This document shows, piece after piece, positions 8,564 to 18,921 of a stretch of DNA of 64,000 nt; within the stretch, counting starts at the first letter, position 1, and every line of letters begins with the position of its first letter. The stretch is from the NCBI RefSeq assembly GCF_041379765.1, contig NZ_CP166919.1:2418001-2482000 (forward strand), in the 5' to 3' direction. The position numbers and the translations under genes are program-made. The DNA is from Thalassotalea sp. Sam97. GTDB taxonomy: Bacteria; Pseudomonadota; Gammaproteobacteria; Enterobacterales; Alteromonadaceae. The notes beneath the pieces are model-generated. The model saw nothing but the letters and a program-made list of their open reading frames with translations. It was not told the origin of the DNA and made no database searches.

Positions 8564-10042
8564 ATGTCTAACGCACAACAAAGCACCATGTTTGGTCACC
8601 CGAAAGGCTTATTTTTGCTTTTCGGTACCGAAATGTGGGAGCGCATGAGTTACTACGGTATGCGTGGTATCTTTGTACTGTATCTAGTTGCCTTTGCTTC
8701 AAGCTTTGGCTGGGATGCGAGTTACTTTGGTATCAACCCTGACGATCCAAATGCAGAAGCTCTACTTAACACCGCTATTCAATCTAAAGCATTAGGTATT
8801 CTTGGTATCTATGCATTCTGGGTATATGTAACCCCAGTACTAGGTGGTTGGATGGCAGACAACGTTTGGGGTCAGCGCAAGTCTATCATTGTTGGTGGTA
8901 TCTTTATGATGCTAGGCCAATTTGCCCTAGGTACACCACATGCGATGATTGAAGGAAATGAGCTAACATTCCTATGGATTGGCTTAGTATTACTGATTAT
9001 TGGTAATGGTTTCTTCAAGCCAAACATTTCTACTATGGTTGGTGACTTATACGAAGAAGGTGACAAACGTCGTGACGCGGCATTTACCATTTTCTACATG
9101 GGTATCAACTTAGGTTCAATTTTAGGTTATTTAGTGGTAGGTACCATCGGTGAAAAAATCCACTACCAATACGGTTTCTTAACCGCGGGTATTGGTATGC
9201 TTATCGGTGTTATCCTACAAATGTCTATGGCGAAAAAGTACCTAGGCAATGTCGGTGTTGAGCCATCAGCAAAACAAACTAAAGATGCGGCTCTATCGAA
9301 AGCGCCATTGACCAAAGAAGAGCGTGACCGCGTGAAAGTTGTACTTATTATGTCTTTCTTCACCATCATCTTCTGGTTAGGTTTTGAGCAAGCAGCGGGT
9401 TCGATGAACTTATTTGCTAAATACAAAACTGACCTTGTATTCTTTGGCTGGGAAATGCCAGCATCTTGGTTGCAAACCGTTAACCCTATTTTCGTTATCA
9501 TCTTAGCGCCAATCTTTGCTGCGACTTGGTTAAAAATGGGTGATGCTGAGCCGAACTCACCACGAAAATTTGCGTTAGGTATGTTCTTCTTAGGCTTAGG
9601 TTTCATTTCAATGGTAATGGCTGCATTACAAATTGGCGATTCTGAAACAGCTAAAGCAAGTGTTGTTTGGCTAGTTCTAGCTTACCTATTCCATACTATG
9701 GGTGAGCTATGTTTATCACCAATCGGTCTGTCTATGGTAACCAAACTAGCACCACTTAAGTACACATCATTACTAATGGGTATGTGGTTCTTCTTCTCAG
9801 GTGTAGGTAACTACCTAGCAGCTTGGGTTGGTCAAATGGTTGGTGAAACCGGCCCTCTACAAGCCTTTGCTGGTGTTGCTATTATGGCATTTGTTGCCGG
9901 TATCATGTTGTGGTTAATCAGTGATAAGTTGGTTGACTGGATGCACGGTGCGGAAGACGCTCAACCACAAGACTTTAACGAGAAAGTTGAAGAAGAATTG
10001 TCGGTAACAGGCACGCACGAAGGTCTAAAAGAGCAACACTAA
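8564..10042 (+). CDS. POT/PTR2 family proton-coupled di/tripeptide transporter
   Basis: A 492-residue MFS transporter of the proton-dependent oligopeptide family. The first helix carries the proton-coupling ExxER-type motif within GTEMWERMSYYGMRGIF, and the PTR2 signature appears as FTIFYMGINLGSILGYL near residue 180. About 14 membrane helices are predicted, the usual number for bacterial POT proteins. It takes up di- and tripeptides with protons in the inner membrane. This pairs well with the secreted subtilase encoded next, whose products would be peptides. A strong terminator follows, so it is a single-gene transcript. Which Dtp subtype it is cannot be decided. Confidence 0.93.
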   Translation: MSNAQQSTMFGHPKGLFLLFGTEMWERMSYYGMRGIFVLYLVAFASSFGWDASYFGINPDDPNAEALLNTAIQSKALGILGIYAFWVYVTPVLGGWMADNVWGQRKSIIVGGIFMMLGQFALGTPHAMIEGNELTFLWIGLVLLIIGNGFFKPNISTMVGDLYEEGDKRRDAAFTIFYMGINLGSILGYLVVGTIGEKIHYQYGFLTAGIGMLIGVILQMSMAKKYLGNVGVEPSAKQTKDAALSKAPLTKEERDRVKVVLIMSFFTIIFWLGFEQAAGSMNLFAKYKTDLVFFGWEMPASWLQTVNPIFVIILAPIFAATWLKMGDAEPNSPRKFALGMFFLGLGFISMVMAALQIGDSETAKASVVWLVLAYLFHTMGELCLSPIGLSMVTKLAPLKYTSLLMGMWFFFSGVGNYLAAWVGQMVGETGPLQAFAGVAIMAFVAGIMLWLISDKLVDWMHGAEDAQPQDFNEKVEEELSVTGTHEGLKEQH

Positions 10043-10066
10043 TCTAGCCGATTAATTATTGCGTTA

Positions 10067-10096
10067 AAAACGGAAGCTTAAGCTTCCGTTTTTTTT
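10067..10096 (+). terminator. Rho-independent terminator after peptide transporter
   Basis: An 18-bp perfect palindrome (CGGAAGCTTAAGCTTCCG, 10071-10088), extended by A:T pairs and followed by eight T residues. Confidence 0.92.
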
Positions 10097-10219
10097 ATGC
10101 AAAAATTCCATTCACTCCGTTCTAAGCCCTATCCATGGGGCTGCCTGATATGGTTGCCCTAGAGAAAATCACCTAACGTTAAATTTTCGAGCGAATTCAG
10201 TAATGTTGCATATACTGAA

Positions 10220-13200
10220 ATGTATACCGAAAATAATAACAATGGTGATAACAGTTTGATTAAAAGAACACTATTTTATAGTGTTGTATACATCATAACG
10301 TTTACCCTTAGTTTTTTTGGATTGAGTTTTACCATAACGGCTAGCGATAGCGGCAATGATGTGGCAACCCACATGTTCGATAAAACCACTCGAACGCTTC
10401 CCTCAAATTCCAACTACAATAGTCGCAATATTGATAATTTATATGCGATTATATTAACCAAACCCGGATTACTGGGTGCTGATCTTGGTGCCAATATCGC
10501 CAGTTCATCAATGCTGGGTTCAGGCAACACTCGCGTAAATATTCACTCAAGGCGAGCGCAAGGTTACATCAGTGACATTCAGCTGCAGCAACAAGCACTT
10601 ATCCACCATATAACAGCCTCCAGTAAACAAAAGATAACGTTATTAGACTCTTTTAAGTACACGGTTAACGGCTTTACCGCAAGACTTACCGAGCAGCAAA
10701 GAGCAGCGCTAAATCAACATAGTCAGGTTCGTTTTATTCAAAAAATTCAAGTGGCAAAACGGCACACAGATATTGGGCCCACTAATATTGGTGCCGACCG
10801 TGTTTGGTCAGGACTAATCAGTGAGACAAGCTCAGGTTATCAAGGTGAAGGGGTTATTATTGGTATCATTGATAGTGGCATTAATGCCATGCACCCGTCA
10901 TTTGCCGAACTCGACACCAATGGCTATCGTCATCAAAATCCGCTAGGTGATGGAGTTTTTATCGGTGATTGTCAGTTTAGCGAGTATCAGCATTATTGTA
11001 ATAATAAGTTGATAGGTATTTGGAGTCACCCTGACATTACATCGACCAACACCTATCCTGGTGACGATCCCATCGGCTTAGATATAGACGGCCACGGTAC
11101 CCATGTTGCCAGTATTGCCGCTGGCAACACCCTTAACAATGTTCCCATTTACAATACCCTGGGCGATAAAACCCAACATCAATTTGCACAAATATCAGGG
11201 GTCGCGCCCAAAGCCAATATTGTTTCCTATCAAGTATGTGATTTAGCGGGTTGTTATCCAGATTTAACCGTTCTAGCCGTAGAGCATGCGATTGAACATG
11301 GTATCAATGTATTAAATTACTCTGTTGGCTCACCATCATATAGCCCTTGGCAAGCCATAGATGCGCTGGCGTTTTTAACTGCTCGCAATGCCGGTATTCA
11401 TGTTGCAGTCTCTGCTGGCAATGGTGGTAACAATGGTGCAAAAACAATAAACTCACCAGCCAATGCGCCCTGGCTTACTAGCGTCGGCGCCAGCGACCAC
11501 GGCAGGAGCTACACTGCAAAGACGTTAACGTTTTCAGGCGGCGATAGCTCGCTTGCCGATATCACCGGTTACTCGGCTACCAAAGGCATCAGCGCCAGCA
11601 TTGTTGACGGTGAAGAGTTTAATAATGGCAATTGCTTATCACCTTTTCCGCTTGGCTCGTTAACCAATAAAGTGGTTGTTTGCCGGCGTGGTGATATTGC
11701 CCGTGTCGCCAAAGGAAATAATGCCTTAGCTGGCGGTGCGGCCGGTATGATTTTAATCAATAATCCCAGTGGTCAACAAACCCTATTTTCAGATCATCAT
11801 GTCTTGCCTAGCGCTCATATCAGTGCCTATGATGGACAAAACCTCGTACAATGGTTAACTAGTGGTAGCAATCATCAAATCAGTTTTAATGATTCCAGCG
11901 TTATCGTCGATACTTCACGAGAAGATACCTTAGCCAATTTTAGCGCGCGAGGCCCTGATGACACAAACTCAGGTTATTTAGTACCGAGCATCGTCGCGCC
12001 AGGAGTCGATATTTACGCCGCGCATGCAACTCGCCAACCTTATGAAAATGCAAATATTGAATTTCCCCCCTACCGCTTTGAAAGTGGCACCTCAATGGCA
12101 AGTCCGCATGTAGCAGGCGCCATGGCATTAATCAGCGGGATACACCCTTTATGGTCGCCAGCAGAAGTGCAATCCGCTTTAATGCTAACTGCCACCACAC
12201 TGCCCCAGAAAAGCTCGGCTAATTTAGGGTACTATGATCATGGCGCTGGCCGCATTAACGTCGATAAAGCGGTAACTGCTGGCTTAGTATTGAATGAAAG
12301 TCATGATAATTACCAAGATGCTAACCCTAAAATCGGTGGCGATATCCAAACACTCAATTTGCCAGCTTTAGTCAATCAAGACTGTTTGTTGATCTGCTCT
12401 TGGACACGAACCTTTCGTGCAACCCAAGCGGGTGATTGGCAAGTGAAAGGCATAACCAATGATGCGATAAACCTATCCGTTAGCCCGCAAAGCTTTAGTG
12501 TCGATAACAACGACCTGATCACCCTCACCATTTCTGCAACCGCGAAACAAGGTTATCAAGGTGGTGATGTAAGTGGTCACATACTGATTAGATCAAGTAA
12601 CACTGATAATGATTTAGGGCTGCCGGTTATCGCGTCATTCAAAAAAGGCACCGCACCGTTTATTACCCACATTACCGCTGATTCAAACCGTGGCAGCCAA
12701 TTACTGCCAGGTATTACGACCCTTGGGCTTGATTACAACGCAGATAATATTGTTGTCTCACACTTTGGCTTACATAAGATACAAAAGGCGAGCAAACAAA
12801 TACAGCGTGATGATTTTGATCAACGAAGCTTCCCCTTTAATGTCTACAACCAGGAGGAGGCTTTATTTTCCTTACCATTAACCATCCCTGAAAACAGCCG
12901 TTATTTGCAAGTCAATGTACTAAACACAACCTCGCCAGATCTGGATTTATATATCGGCTACGACAATGATTTTGACGGCAAGCCGAGTAGTGCATCGGAA
13001 ATGTATAACCTCATCTGCACATCCGCTACCCGTAAAACTCTTGAGTCATGTACGCTTGAGCACCCACCAGCCGGTGATTTTTTTGTCGCCGTTCACAACT
13101 TTGGCGATGAAGATGCGCCAACGGGCAAGCTTGATGATGTTGAACTTGAAATCATGTTGGTTGGTGCAGACGATGGTACGTTCTCCTCATCCATTACACA

Positions 13201-14161
13201 ACAACTTCACCCGTTAACAGATATTGGCTTCAACCTGCATTGGCAAAATATCGATGAAACCTCTCAGCAATATATGACGTTCATAGAGCTTGGTAGCAGT
13301 GCCATGACACCATCCGATATTGTCAGTTTTCCGCTACGTATAGCACGTAGCGAGCAAAGCTTGTCCATTGGGCTAGAACAATCAACCGTCGATGCAGGAG
13401 AAAATATTGAGTTGACTCTTTATCTCGATGCAAATGGAACAAGTGAGGATAAGCCATATGAATTTACGTTAACCGTACCAAGCGAGTTTAGCATTGTCTC
13501 GAGGCCGTCGAATAGCCAAGTCGATAATCAAACACTAACGGTGAGTTACCAACATATCGCAGGTGCAGGAGATACAACGCTCAGTGTGGTGCTACAAGCC
13601 CCCAATGTAGAACAAAACCAACGGTTTCAAATTGACTATGAGTATCACGTGAATGGGCAATCCTACCGCGGACAAAGCCAAGCATTCGATGTGCTCGTCC
13701 CCCCTACCGCCAAAATTAATGATGAAATAAATGGCGAAATCACAGTGTCAGAAGGTGATGAGATCAGCTTGTCGGGCGCACAAAGCGTTAATCCCAGTAG
13801 CGACAGCGACCTACTGTACCAATGGCGACGCGTATCCGGCCCACAAATAACCTTAACTGATTTGAACAGTTCGGAAATACGTTTTAATGCGCCACAAGTC
13901 AATGACGATCAAACGTTAGTTATCGAGCTAACAGTAATTAGTGCAGGACGAACGGACTCAACGCAAATGATCATTAATATCGAAAATACACAGTCTTTAT
14001 CGCCGACACCCCGTAATCAGTCAAATAGTACATCTGGCGGAGGTAGCCTGTCTTGGCTGTTATGCCTATCAATTTTAGTGATGTTTTTTATGCGTAGAGA
14101 TATTAACCGGCAACAGTCACAAGCCGATGGTGATATATCATTGTCGTGTCTCAACCATTGA
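10220..14161 (+). CDS. Secreted S8 (subtilisin-like) serine peptidase with PA domain and GlyGly-CTERM tail
   Basis: A 1313-residue subtilase. An N-terminal hydrophobic segment (about 17-42) acts as signal. Residues 95-185 resemble an I9 inhibitor propeptide. The triad is visible: Asp in GIIDSGIN (about 218), His in DGHGTHVASIAAG (about 293) and Ser in GTSMASPHVAGAMAL (about 624). A PA (protease-associated) insert lies between His and Ser (about 440-560). Fibronectin-like and pre-peptidase-like domains follow, then a PKD-like domain (about 1163-1255). The C terminus has SGGGSLSWLL, a hydrophobic helix and an Arg pair: the GlyGly-CTERM signal cut by rhombosortase before type II secretion. The 30 residues after the Arg pair are an unusually long tail. 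A paralogue starts at 60447. It probably degrades extracellular protein. Confidence 0.93.
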   Translation: MYTENNNNGDNSLIKRTLFYSVVYIITFTLSFFGLSFTITASDSGNDVATHMFDKTTRTLPSNSNYNSRNIDNLYAIILTKPGLLGADLGANIASSSMLGSGNTRVNIHSRRAQGYISDIQLQQQALIHHITASSKQKITLLDSFKYTVNGFTARLTEQQRAALNQHSQVRFIQKIQVAKRHTDIGPTNIGADRVWSGLISETSSGYQGEGVIIGIIDSGINAMHPSFAELDTNGYRHQNPLGDGVFIGDCQFSEYQHYCNNKLIGIWSHPDITSTNTYPGDDPIGLDIDGHGTHVASIAAGNTLNNVPIYNTLGDKTQHQFAQISGVAPKANIVSYQVCDLAGCYPDLTVLAVEHAIEHGINVLNYSVGSPSYSPWQAIDALAFLTARNAGIHVAVSAGNGGNNGAKTINSPANAPWLTSVGASDHGRSYTAKTLTFSGGDSSLADITGYSATKGISASIVDGEEFNNGNCLSPFPLGSLTNKVVVCRRGDIARVAKGNNALAGGAAGMILINNPSGQQTLFSDHHVLPSAHISAYDGQNLVQWLTSGSNHQISFNDSSVIVDTSREDTLANFSARGPDDTNSGYLVPSIVAPGVDIYAAHATRQPYENANIEFPPYRFESGTSMASPHVAGAMALISGIHPLWSPAEVQSALMLTATTLPQKSSANLGYYDHGAGRINVDKAVTAGLVLNESHDNYQDANPKIGGDIQTLNLPALVNQDCLLICSWTRTFRATQAGDWQVKGITNDAINLSVSPQSFSVDNNDLITLTISATAKQGYQGGDVSGHILIRSSNTDNDLGLPVIASFKKGTAPFITHITADSNRGSQLLPGITTLGLDYNADNIVVSHFGLHKIQKASKQIQRDDFDQRSFPFNVYNQEEALFSLPLTIPENSRYLQVNVLNTTSPDLDLYIGYDNDFDGKPSSASEMYNLICTSATRKTLESCTLEHPPAGDFFVAVHNFGDEDAPTGKLDDVELEIMLVGADDGTFSSSITQQLHPLTDIGFNLHWQNIDETSQQYMTFIELGSSAMTPSDIVSFPLRIARSEQSLSIGLEQSTVDAGENIELTLYLDANGTSEDKPYEFTLTVPSEFSIVSRPSNSQVDNQTLTVSYQHIAGAGDTTLSVVLQAPNVEQNQRFQIDYEYHVNGQSYRGQSQAFDVLVPPTAKINDEINGEITVSEGDEISLSGAQSVNPSSDSDLLYQWRRVSGPQITLTDLNSSEIRFNAPQVNDDQTLVIELTVISAGRTDSTQMIINIENTQSLSPTPRNQSNSTSGGGSLSWLLCLSILVMFFMRRDINRQQSQADGDISLSCLNH

Positions 14162-14202
14162 CCGATGTTAGTTTTGCTAGATATGAGATAGCATTGAGAG
14201 GC

Positions 14203-15333
14203 TTATTTGGCTTGATAACGTGTTGAGCCAGCAATAACTGTTTCCATGGTCTCAAATTGATCATTCAAAATAACAAAATCTGCTCGAGCTCCTGTAGCTA
14301 AGTGACCATAATCGCTATCTAGGGTTAAAAACTTAGCCGGATACAATGACGCCATGCGCAGAGCCTCATCAACAGACTGATTCATATATGCGATACAATT
14401 CTTAACTGCACTTGCCATATCTAAACACGAGCCGGCCAAAGCCCCATTTGGCGCATTTAACCTATCACCAGTGCGTGTCACCCGTGTACCGAAAAATGGA
14501 AAGCTTTGTTGCTCTGTTCCAACTGGTGACATGGCATCGGTTACCAACATCATTTTGCCTGTTTTTTTTGCCTTAATCGCCAACTCGGCAGCTTGATAAT
14601 GCACATGATGCCCGTCGGCTATAAGACCACAAAAACTGTGTTCATCAAGTAATGCTGCTCCAACCATACCAGGCTCTCTAGACTGAAAGGGTGACATTGC
14701 ATTAAATAGATGGGTAAAGCCAGTTGCGCCAGCAGCAAGTGCCGCTTGAACCGTTGCATAATCGGCATTAGAGTGACCTAAACAGACTGTCACCCCCGCA
14801 CTTACCAAGCGTTGAATATCGTCTACACTGACCATTTCTGGCGCTACGGTAACAATCACCACACCGATATCGCTTCGACAAAATATCGCCATCTCATCGT
14901 CAGAAATAGGACGAATAAAATCGCTACTATGAACGCCTTTTTTAACTTCTGATAAGTGCGGCCCTTCAAAATGAATACCTATCACCCCTGTTTGGTTTTC
15001 CGCTATGGCTTGCGCCACGGCATCAGCCGCTTGTCGCATCACGCTAACATCATCGGTAATCAATGTCGGTAAAAAAGCGGTTGTACCAAAGCGTGCATGG
15101 GCGCTACCGATTACCTTTATTGCTGGTAAATCGGGTTGGTTGTTAAATAACACCCCACCACCACCATTAACTTGTACGTCAATGTAACCGGGCACCATGA
15201 TGCCATTCATTGCGATTTCTTGATTGCCCGCAGGCTCTATCGAGGTAAGGCGTCCATGCTCAATTGACACCGCAACATGCTGATGCCAATGTTGACCGTC
15301 AAACAACGTTTTAACAACTCGACGTGTGCTCAT
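14203..15333 (-). CDS. nagA: N-acetylglucosamine-6-phosphate deacetylase NagA
   Basis: A 376-residue amidohydrolase-fold enzyme close to the usual ~380. Family motifs are HFEGPHLSEVKKGVHS (near 125), LGHSNADYATV, GFTHLFNAMSPFQSREPGMVG and LVTDAMSPVG, which supply the metal and substrate ligands. It converts GlcNAc-6-P to glucosamine-6-P and acetate, in chitin breakdown and cell-wall recycling. No nagB, nagK or nagP adjoins it, unlike many marine relatives. A LacI-type regulator sits 2.5 kb away and could be, but need not be, its regulator. The promoter side has no clear operator. Confidence 0.95.
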   Translation of the reverse strand: MSTRRVVKTLFDGQHWHQHVAVSIEHGRLTSIEPAGNQEIAMNGIMVPGYIDVQVNGGGGVLFNNQPDLPAIKVIGSAHARFGTTAFLPTLITDDVSVMRQAADAVAQAIAENQTGVIGIHFEGPHLSEVKKGVHSSDFIRPISDDEMAIFCRSDIGVVIVTVAPEMVSVDDIQRLVSAGVTVCLGHSNADYATVQAALAAGATGFTHLFNAMSPFQSREPGMVGAALLDEHSFCGLIADGHHVHYQAAELAIKAKKTGKMMLVTDAMSPVGTEQQSFPFFGTRVTRTGDRLNAPNGALAGSCLDMASAVKNCIAYMNQSVDEALRMASLYPAKFLTLDSDYGHLATGARADFVILNDQFETMETVIAGSTRYQAK

Positions 15334-15571
15334 AATAAATACTCTGATCGTGTTTCTAACATAATGGCCTTTTACGCAGCCTAACGGGTTTTATAGCATA
15401 AATATTTAAAATCTATAATAACAATCAAATAGCTAAAAAAAATACGATGATGTATTTGCAAAGAACGATTTTAGGGTGCGATTGTCTTTATTGGTATTTT
15501 CTGCCGTTAGCTAGTTTTTGGAAGTAAAACAGAATGAATGAGATAGACAGGAAGGTAAATAGGAGTAATAC

Positions 15572-15607
15572 AGTACACCAAGCCTGATAGGCTATGCTTG
15601 GTGTACT
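15572..15607. other. 12-bp perfect stem-loop between nagA and sapC
   Basis: AGTACACCAAGC (15572-15583) pairs perfectly with 15596-15607 across a 12-nt loop. It lies just after the end of the SapC gene (minus strand), but no T-tract follows on either strand, so it is not a standard intrinsic terminator. The remaining ~240 bp up to the nagA start show nothing else. Confidence 0.5.
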
Positions 15608-15626
15608 CAACAGGATATATATTATC

Positions 15627-16337
15627 CTAGTTTAATGATGCTTTTTTCTGTGCCAAACGGTTGATTTGGTGCAGTGAGTTAAGATGCGAGTAAATTGGCG
15701 CTAACATACCACGCTTACGCATATCTAAAAAGTCTTCATCAGATAGCTCAGCAAGCTTTTTCTCATTCACGACATAAATGCCACTCAATTGAATCTTCTC
15801 ATCTTTCGCTTTAATTTCAAGGTTTTGTTCCATTAACAACTCGCGTTCAGCAAGCTCTTTTACGAACATGCGCGTCATTTGAGAATTTTCAAAGTACTTA
15901 CCTAGAGCTTGTTTACGACGAGCTAGATATTCAGTTTCTTCACCAGATTCTTGGAATAGTGCTTCACCTTCATCTTCATTTACCATGTCATTTTCGGTAG
16001 CGATGACAATGATAAGCTTATCCGAATCTTTGCTTTCAGGTACTAAAGCTAAAGGGTAGTGAGTTAAGGCTGCTGGCACGTAGCTACCGTCCCACTTTTC
16101 AGTTTGCGTGTATAAGTTTTCACCTGGCTTCACACCAAATAGAGCAACTACTTGGAAGTCACCTGTTTCAGTGTTTTTTACGAAAACAATAGGAAATTCT
16201 GATGCCGCACGAGCAAACTCTTGTACCACAACTGGTGCTAAATGTTGACCAGATACGTAAGAGAAGTTTTGTGGGTTTTTAAGTTTGATTTGACCGTGAA
16301 CGTTTTTGCTCAATGGTTGGATATTTTGTTGGCTCAT
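15627..16337 (-). CDS. SapC family protein
   Basis: A 236-residue cytoplasmic protein without signal or membrane helices. It resembles the SapC family first named from the Campylobacter S-layer locus and common in marine proteobacteria, where it is often found with TonB receptors and tryptophan halogenase-like genes. The start at 16337 (MSQQNIQPL) is chosen because GGGAG lies 8 nt upstream; a TTG 15 nt further out overlaps that site. Here it stands alone, with long non-coding DNA on both sides. The molecular function is unknown. Confidence 0.82.
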   Translation of the reverse strand: MSQQNIQPLSKNVHGQIKLKNPQNFSYVSGQHLAPVVVQEFARAASEFPIVFVKNTETGDFQVVALFGVKPGENLYTQTEKWDGSYVPAALTHYPLALVPESKDSDKLIIVIATENDMVNEDEGEALFQESGEETEYLARRKQALGKYFENSQMTRMFVKELAERELLMEQNLEIKAKDEKIQLSGIYVVNEKKLAELSDEDFLDMRKRGMLAPIYSHLNSLHQINRLAQKKASLN

Positions 16338-16849
16338 TTCTAAAACTCCCAAAAATGCTGCCTAAAGTCTGTGACTGCTATATATTGCCCTATGCAATAT
16401 ACACAGCTATTTATAATAATCGTGGTTAGACTAAACCGGTTAAACCAAGCAATACAAGCTAAATTTAAATTTTTTTTAAAAGGGATATTTTCAGCTTTGT
16501 TTATTTCATTGTTATTCGATACGGAAACTGCAACTAAATTCACGCCAGGCGCCAATTGCTACTCATACAATATCGCGTAAAACAAGTTTATTGTATAAAT
16601 CATTAAATGGCGCCAACGAGACATTTATCACGGCGAAATGCACTTTTTCATTCTACTAGTGTTCGGATTTAATCGATGGTTATAAATGCTAAAGATAAAA
16701 GACTACTTTAAGCAGACAATATTATGAAGGATCGAGAGTATTTGCATAAATAGACCTAATCTCCTAATTTAGAGATACCACACAAAACTACTTTAAGCAT
16801 TAAGGTCGCTTTTTGCAGTTATATTTTTACGATAAAGGTTAAGAAGATA
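16338..16849. other. Long non-coding region upstream of sapC and aqpZ
   Basis: About 510 bp of AT-rich DNA between divergent genes. Overlapping ORFs of about 70 codons exist on both strands (16340-16555 and 16371-16580), but neither has a ribosome site or protein-like composition. It presumably holds the promoters of both neighbours. No RNA gene was recognised. Confidence 0.5.
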
Positions 16850-17575
16850 ATGTTAAAAAACAAATTAATGGCTGAGTGTATCGGTACTTTTTGGCTGGTT
16901 TTAGGAGGCTGTGGCAGTGCCGTGTTAGCTGCTGGCTACCCTGAATTAGGTATTGGTTTTGTTGGCGTCTCATTGGCATTTGGCTTAACGGTATTAACCA
17001 TGGCCTACGCTATTGGTCATATATCCGGATGTCATCTCAACCCCGCCGTGTCATTGGGACTGTGGTCAGCGGGTCGCTTTGCCGGCAATGAACTCGCGCC
17101 ATATATCATTGCTCAAGTTTTTGGTGGCATAGCGGGTGCTGCAATACTCTATGTCATAGCATCAGGTGCGCCTGGTTTTGATGTTGCCACAGGCTTTGCA
17201 TCCAATGGTTATGATGCACACTCGCCAGGTGGTTACTCAATGGTTGCGGTATTAATTACTGAGTTAGTGATGACCTTTATGTTTCTCATCGTCATTTTAG
17301 GTGCCACCGACAAGCGGGCCCCTTCCGGATTTGCTCCTATCGCCATCGGTTTGTGTTTAACATTAATTCACCTTATTACCATTCCCGTGAGTAATACCTC
17401 AGTCAACCCCGCAAGAAGCACAGGGGTAGCATTGTTTGTAGGTGGTTGGGCAACCGCACAACTTTGGTTATTTTGGCTCGCTCCTATCGTTGGCGCGTTA
17501 CTAGCTGGCAAGATGTACTCTTGGCTTGGTGCTGAACACAATAGCCCAGAGACTCTCCCCGTAAGCAAAGAATGA
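16850..17575 (+). CDS. aqpZ: Aquaporin Z
   Basis: A 241-residue MIP-family channel with six membrane helices and both half-helix motifs: NPA near residue 64 (CHLNPAVSLG) and near 185 (NTSVNPARSTG). The Arg after the second NPA and the narrow-pore residues fit a water channel rather than a glycerol facilitator; the positions are close to those in E. coli AqpZ (231 residues). It moves water across the inner membrane in osmotic response. It stands alone and is followed by a LacI-type regulator 227 nt downstream. Confidence 0.95.
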   Translation: MLKNKLMAECIGTFWLVLGGCGSAVLAAGYPELGIGFVGVSLAFGLTVLTMAYAIGHISGCHLNPAVSLGLWSAGRFAGNELAPYIIAQVFGGIAGAAILYVIASGAPGFDVATGFASNGYDAHSPGGYSMVAVLITELVMTFMFLIVILGATDKRAPSGFAPIAIGLCLTLIHLITIPVSNTSVNPARSTGVALFVGGWATAQLWLFWLAPIVGALLAGKMYSWLGAEHNSPETLPVSKE

Positions 17576-17802
17576 TACGTGACACTTTATAACCGGATTT
17601 AAGCGCTTTGGATATCCGATGTACTAAAGCGTTTGTTTGCCTACCAAGTCCCAATAAACGCCATCGAGAGCTTTAAAAGTGAATATAATAAGTCTCTCCC
17701 TTACTCAACGTGCATTTAAATGTTTTTAACAATTCGGAAAAATCGTATATATTTGCCAATCAATACCTTAACTAGCCTTAAGACAACGTCAAAAATTACA
17801 TA

Positions 17803-18825
17803 ATGAAAGTAACCATCAACGATGTAGCCATGCTATCTGGCGTCTCAATGAAAACCGTATCGCGCGTGATCAATAACGAAGCATCGGTTCGCCCGGCGAC
17901 GCGAGATAAAGTCATGGACGCTGTACGCGAGTTAAATTATCAACCAAACCTCGCTGCTCGCTCTCTTGCTGGTACCAAGTCATATACTATCGCCTACATC
18001 TATGATAACCCAAACGCCTATTATGTGATTGATATGCAAAATGGTATTTTAAACGAATGCCGTAAGCAAAACTTTGAGCTAGTTATTCACCCTTGTAATG
18101 CCAAATCGGCTGGTATCGTAACTGAAATCAGCGACATGATCCGTCATTCACGCATTGCGGGTGTGGTATTACCGCCGCCCTTTTCTGAAATGAGCAAGGT
18201 CACTACGGCCCTTAGTGACATAGGGGTAAAGTTTGTGCGCATATTATCTGGCCACGAAGCGCCAGATAATCTATCCCCAACCGTCATGATAAATGACTTT
18301 GATGCAGCGTTTGATATTACTCAACACTTAATCGATTTAGGGCATAAGCGCATCGGCTTTATTAGCGGTGGAAAGCAGCATAAATTCACCGACGAGCGCA
18401 TCAATGGTTACAAACATGCATTACAGCAAAATCACATTACCTGTGATGAGCAATTGATTATTGACGGTGAATACGATTTTGAATCTGGCGTCCAAGGCGC
18501 AGGCAAACTGCTCAAGCAAACGGATAAGCCAAGTGCCATTTTTGCCTGTAATGATGAAATAGCCGCCGGTGCCCTATTTGCTTCACGCTTACAAAATGTC
18601 GATATCCCTGACAAATTATCTATTGTAGGCTTTGAGAACTCGCCTTTTTCAAGGCAAACTTGGCCGAAAATTACCACCGCCGATCAGCCTAATCAAAAAA
18701 TTGCCGAGCAAGCGACAAACTTGTTAATCAGCTCAATTCAGGGTCAACGTTTAGAGCAACAAAGTCGATGTTTCAAACCAAGTTTACTGGTTCGAGATTC
18801 TAGCGGGGAGGTCAGCAGTCATTAA
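17803..18825 (+). CDS. LacI family transcriptional regulator
   Basis: A 340-residue LacI/GalR protein. The N-terminal helix-turn-helix and hinge are clear (INDVAMLSGVSMKTVSRVIN, then LNYQPNLAARSLAG). The remainder is a periplasmic-binding-protein-like effector domain (about 60-335) with the usual FACNDEIAAGAL and GFENSPF segments. It should bind a palindromic operator and respond to a sugar-type ligand. The target is not next to it; nagA (2.5 kb) is the only nearby sugar gene. The effector cannot be predicted. Confidence 0.92.
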   Translation: MKVTINDVAMLSGVSMKTVSRVINNEASVRPATRDKVMDAVRELNYQPNLAARSLAGTKSYTIAYIYDNPNAYYVIDMQNGILNECRKQNFELVIHPCNAKSAGIVTEISDMIRHSRIAGVVLPPPFSEMSKVTTALSDIGVKFVRILSGHEAPDNLSPTVMINDFDAAFDITQHLIDLGHKRIGFISGGKQHKFTDERINGYKHALQQNHITCDEQLIIDGEYDFESGVQGAGKLLKQTDKPSAIFACNDEIAAGALFASRLQNVDIPDKLSIVGFENSPFSRQTWPKITTADQPNQKIAEQATNLLISSIQGQRLEQQSRCFKPSLLVRDSSGEVSSH

Positions 18826-18921
18826 CTGCGGCCAATGAGCGATTCGCTAAACCATTGCCGTATTTGCTGATTTGATGGGACTCAGAATAGTCAAACTATT
18901 GGCAGAATTTTCTGTTGACAG

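Noticed and set aside
16340..16580. Overlapping ORFs of about 70 codons on both strands upstream of sapC
   Set aside because: No ribosome site, no protein-like features, and they overlap each other.
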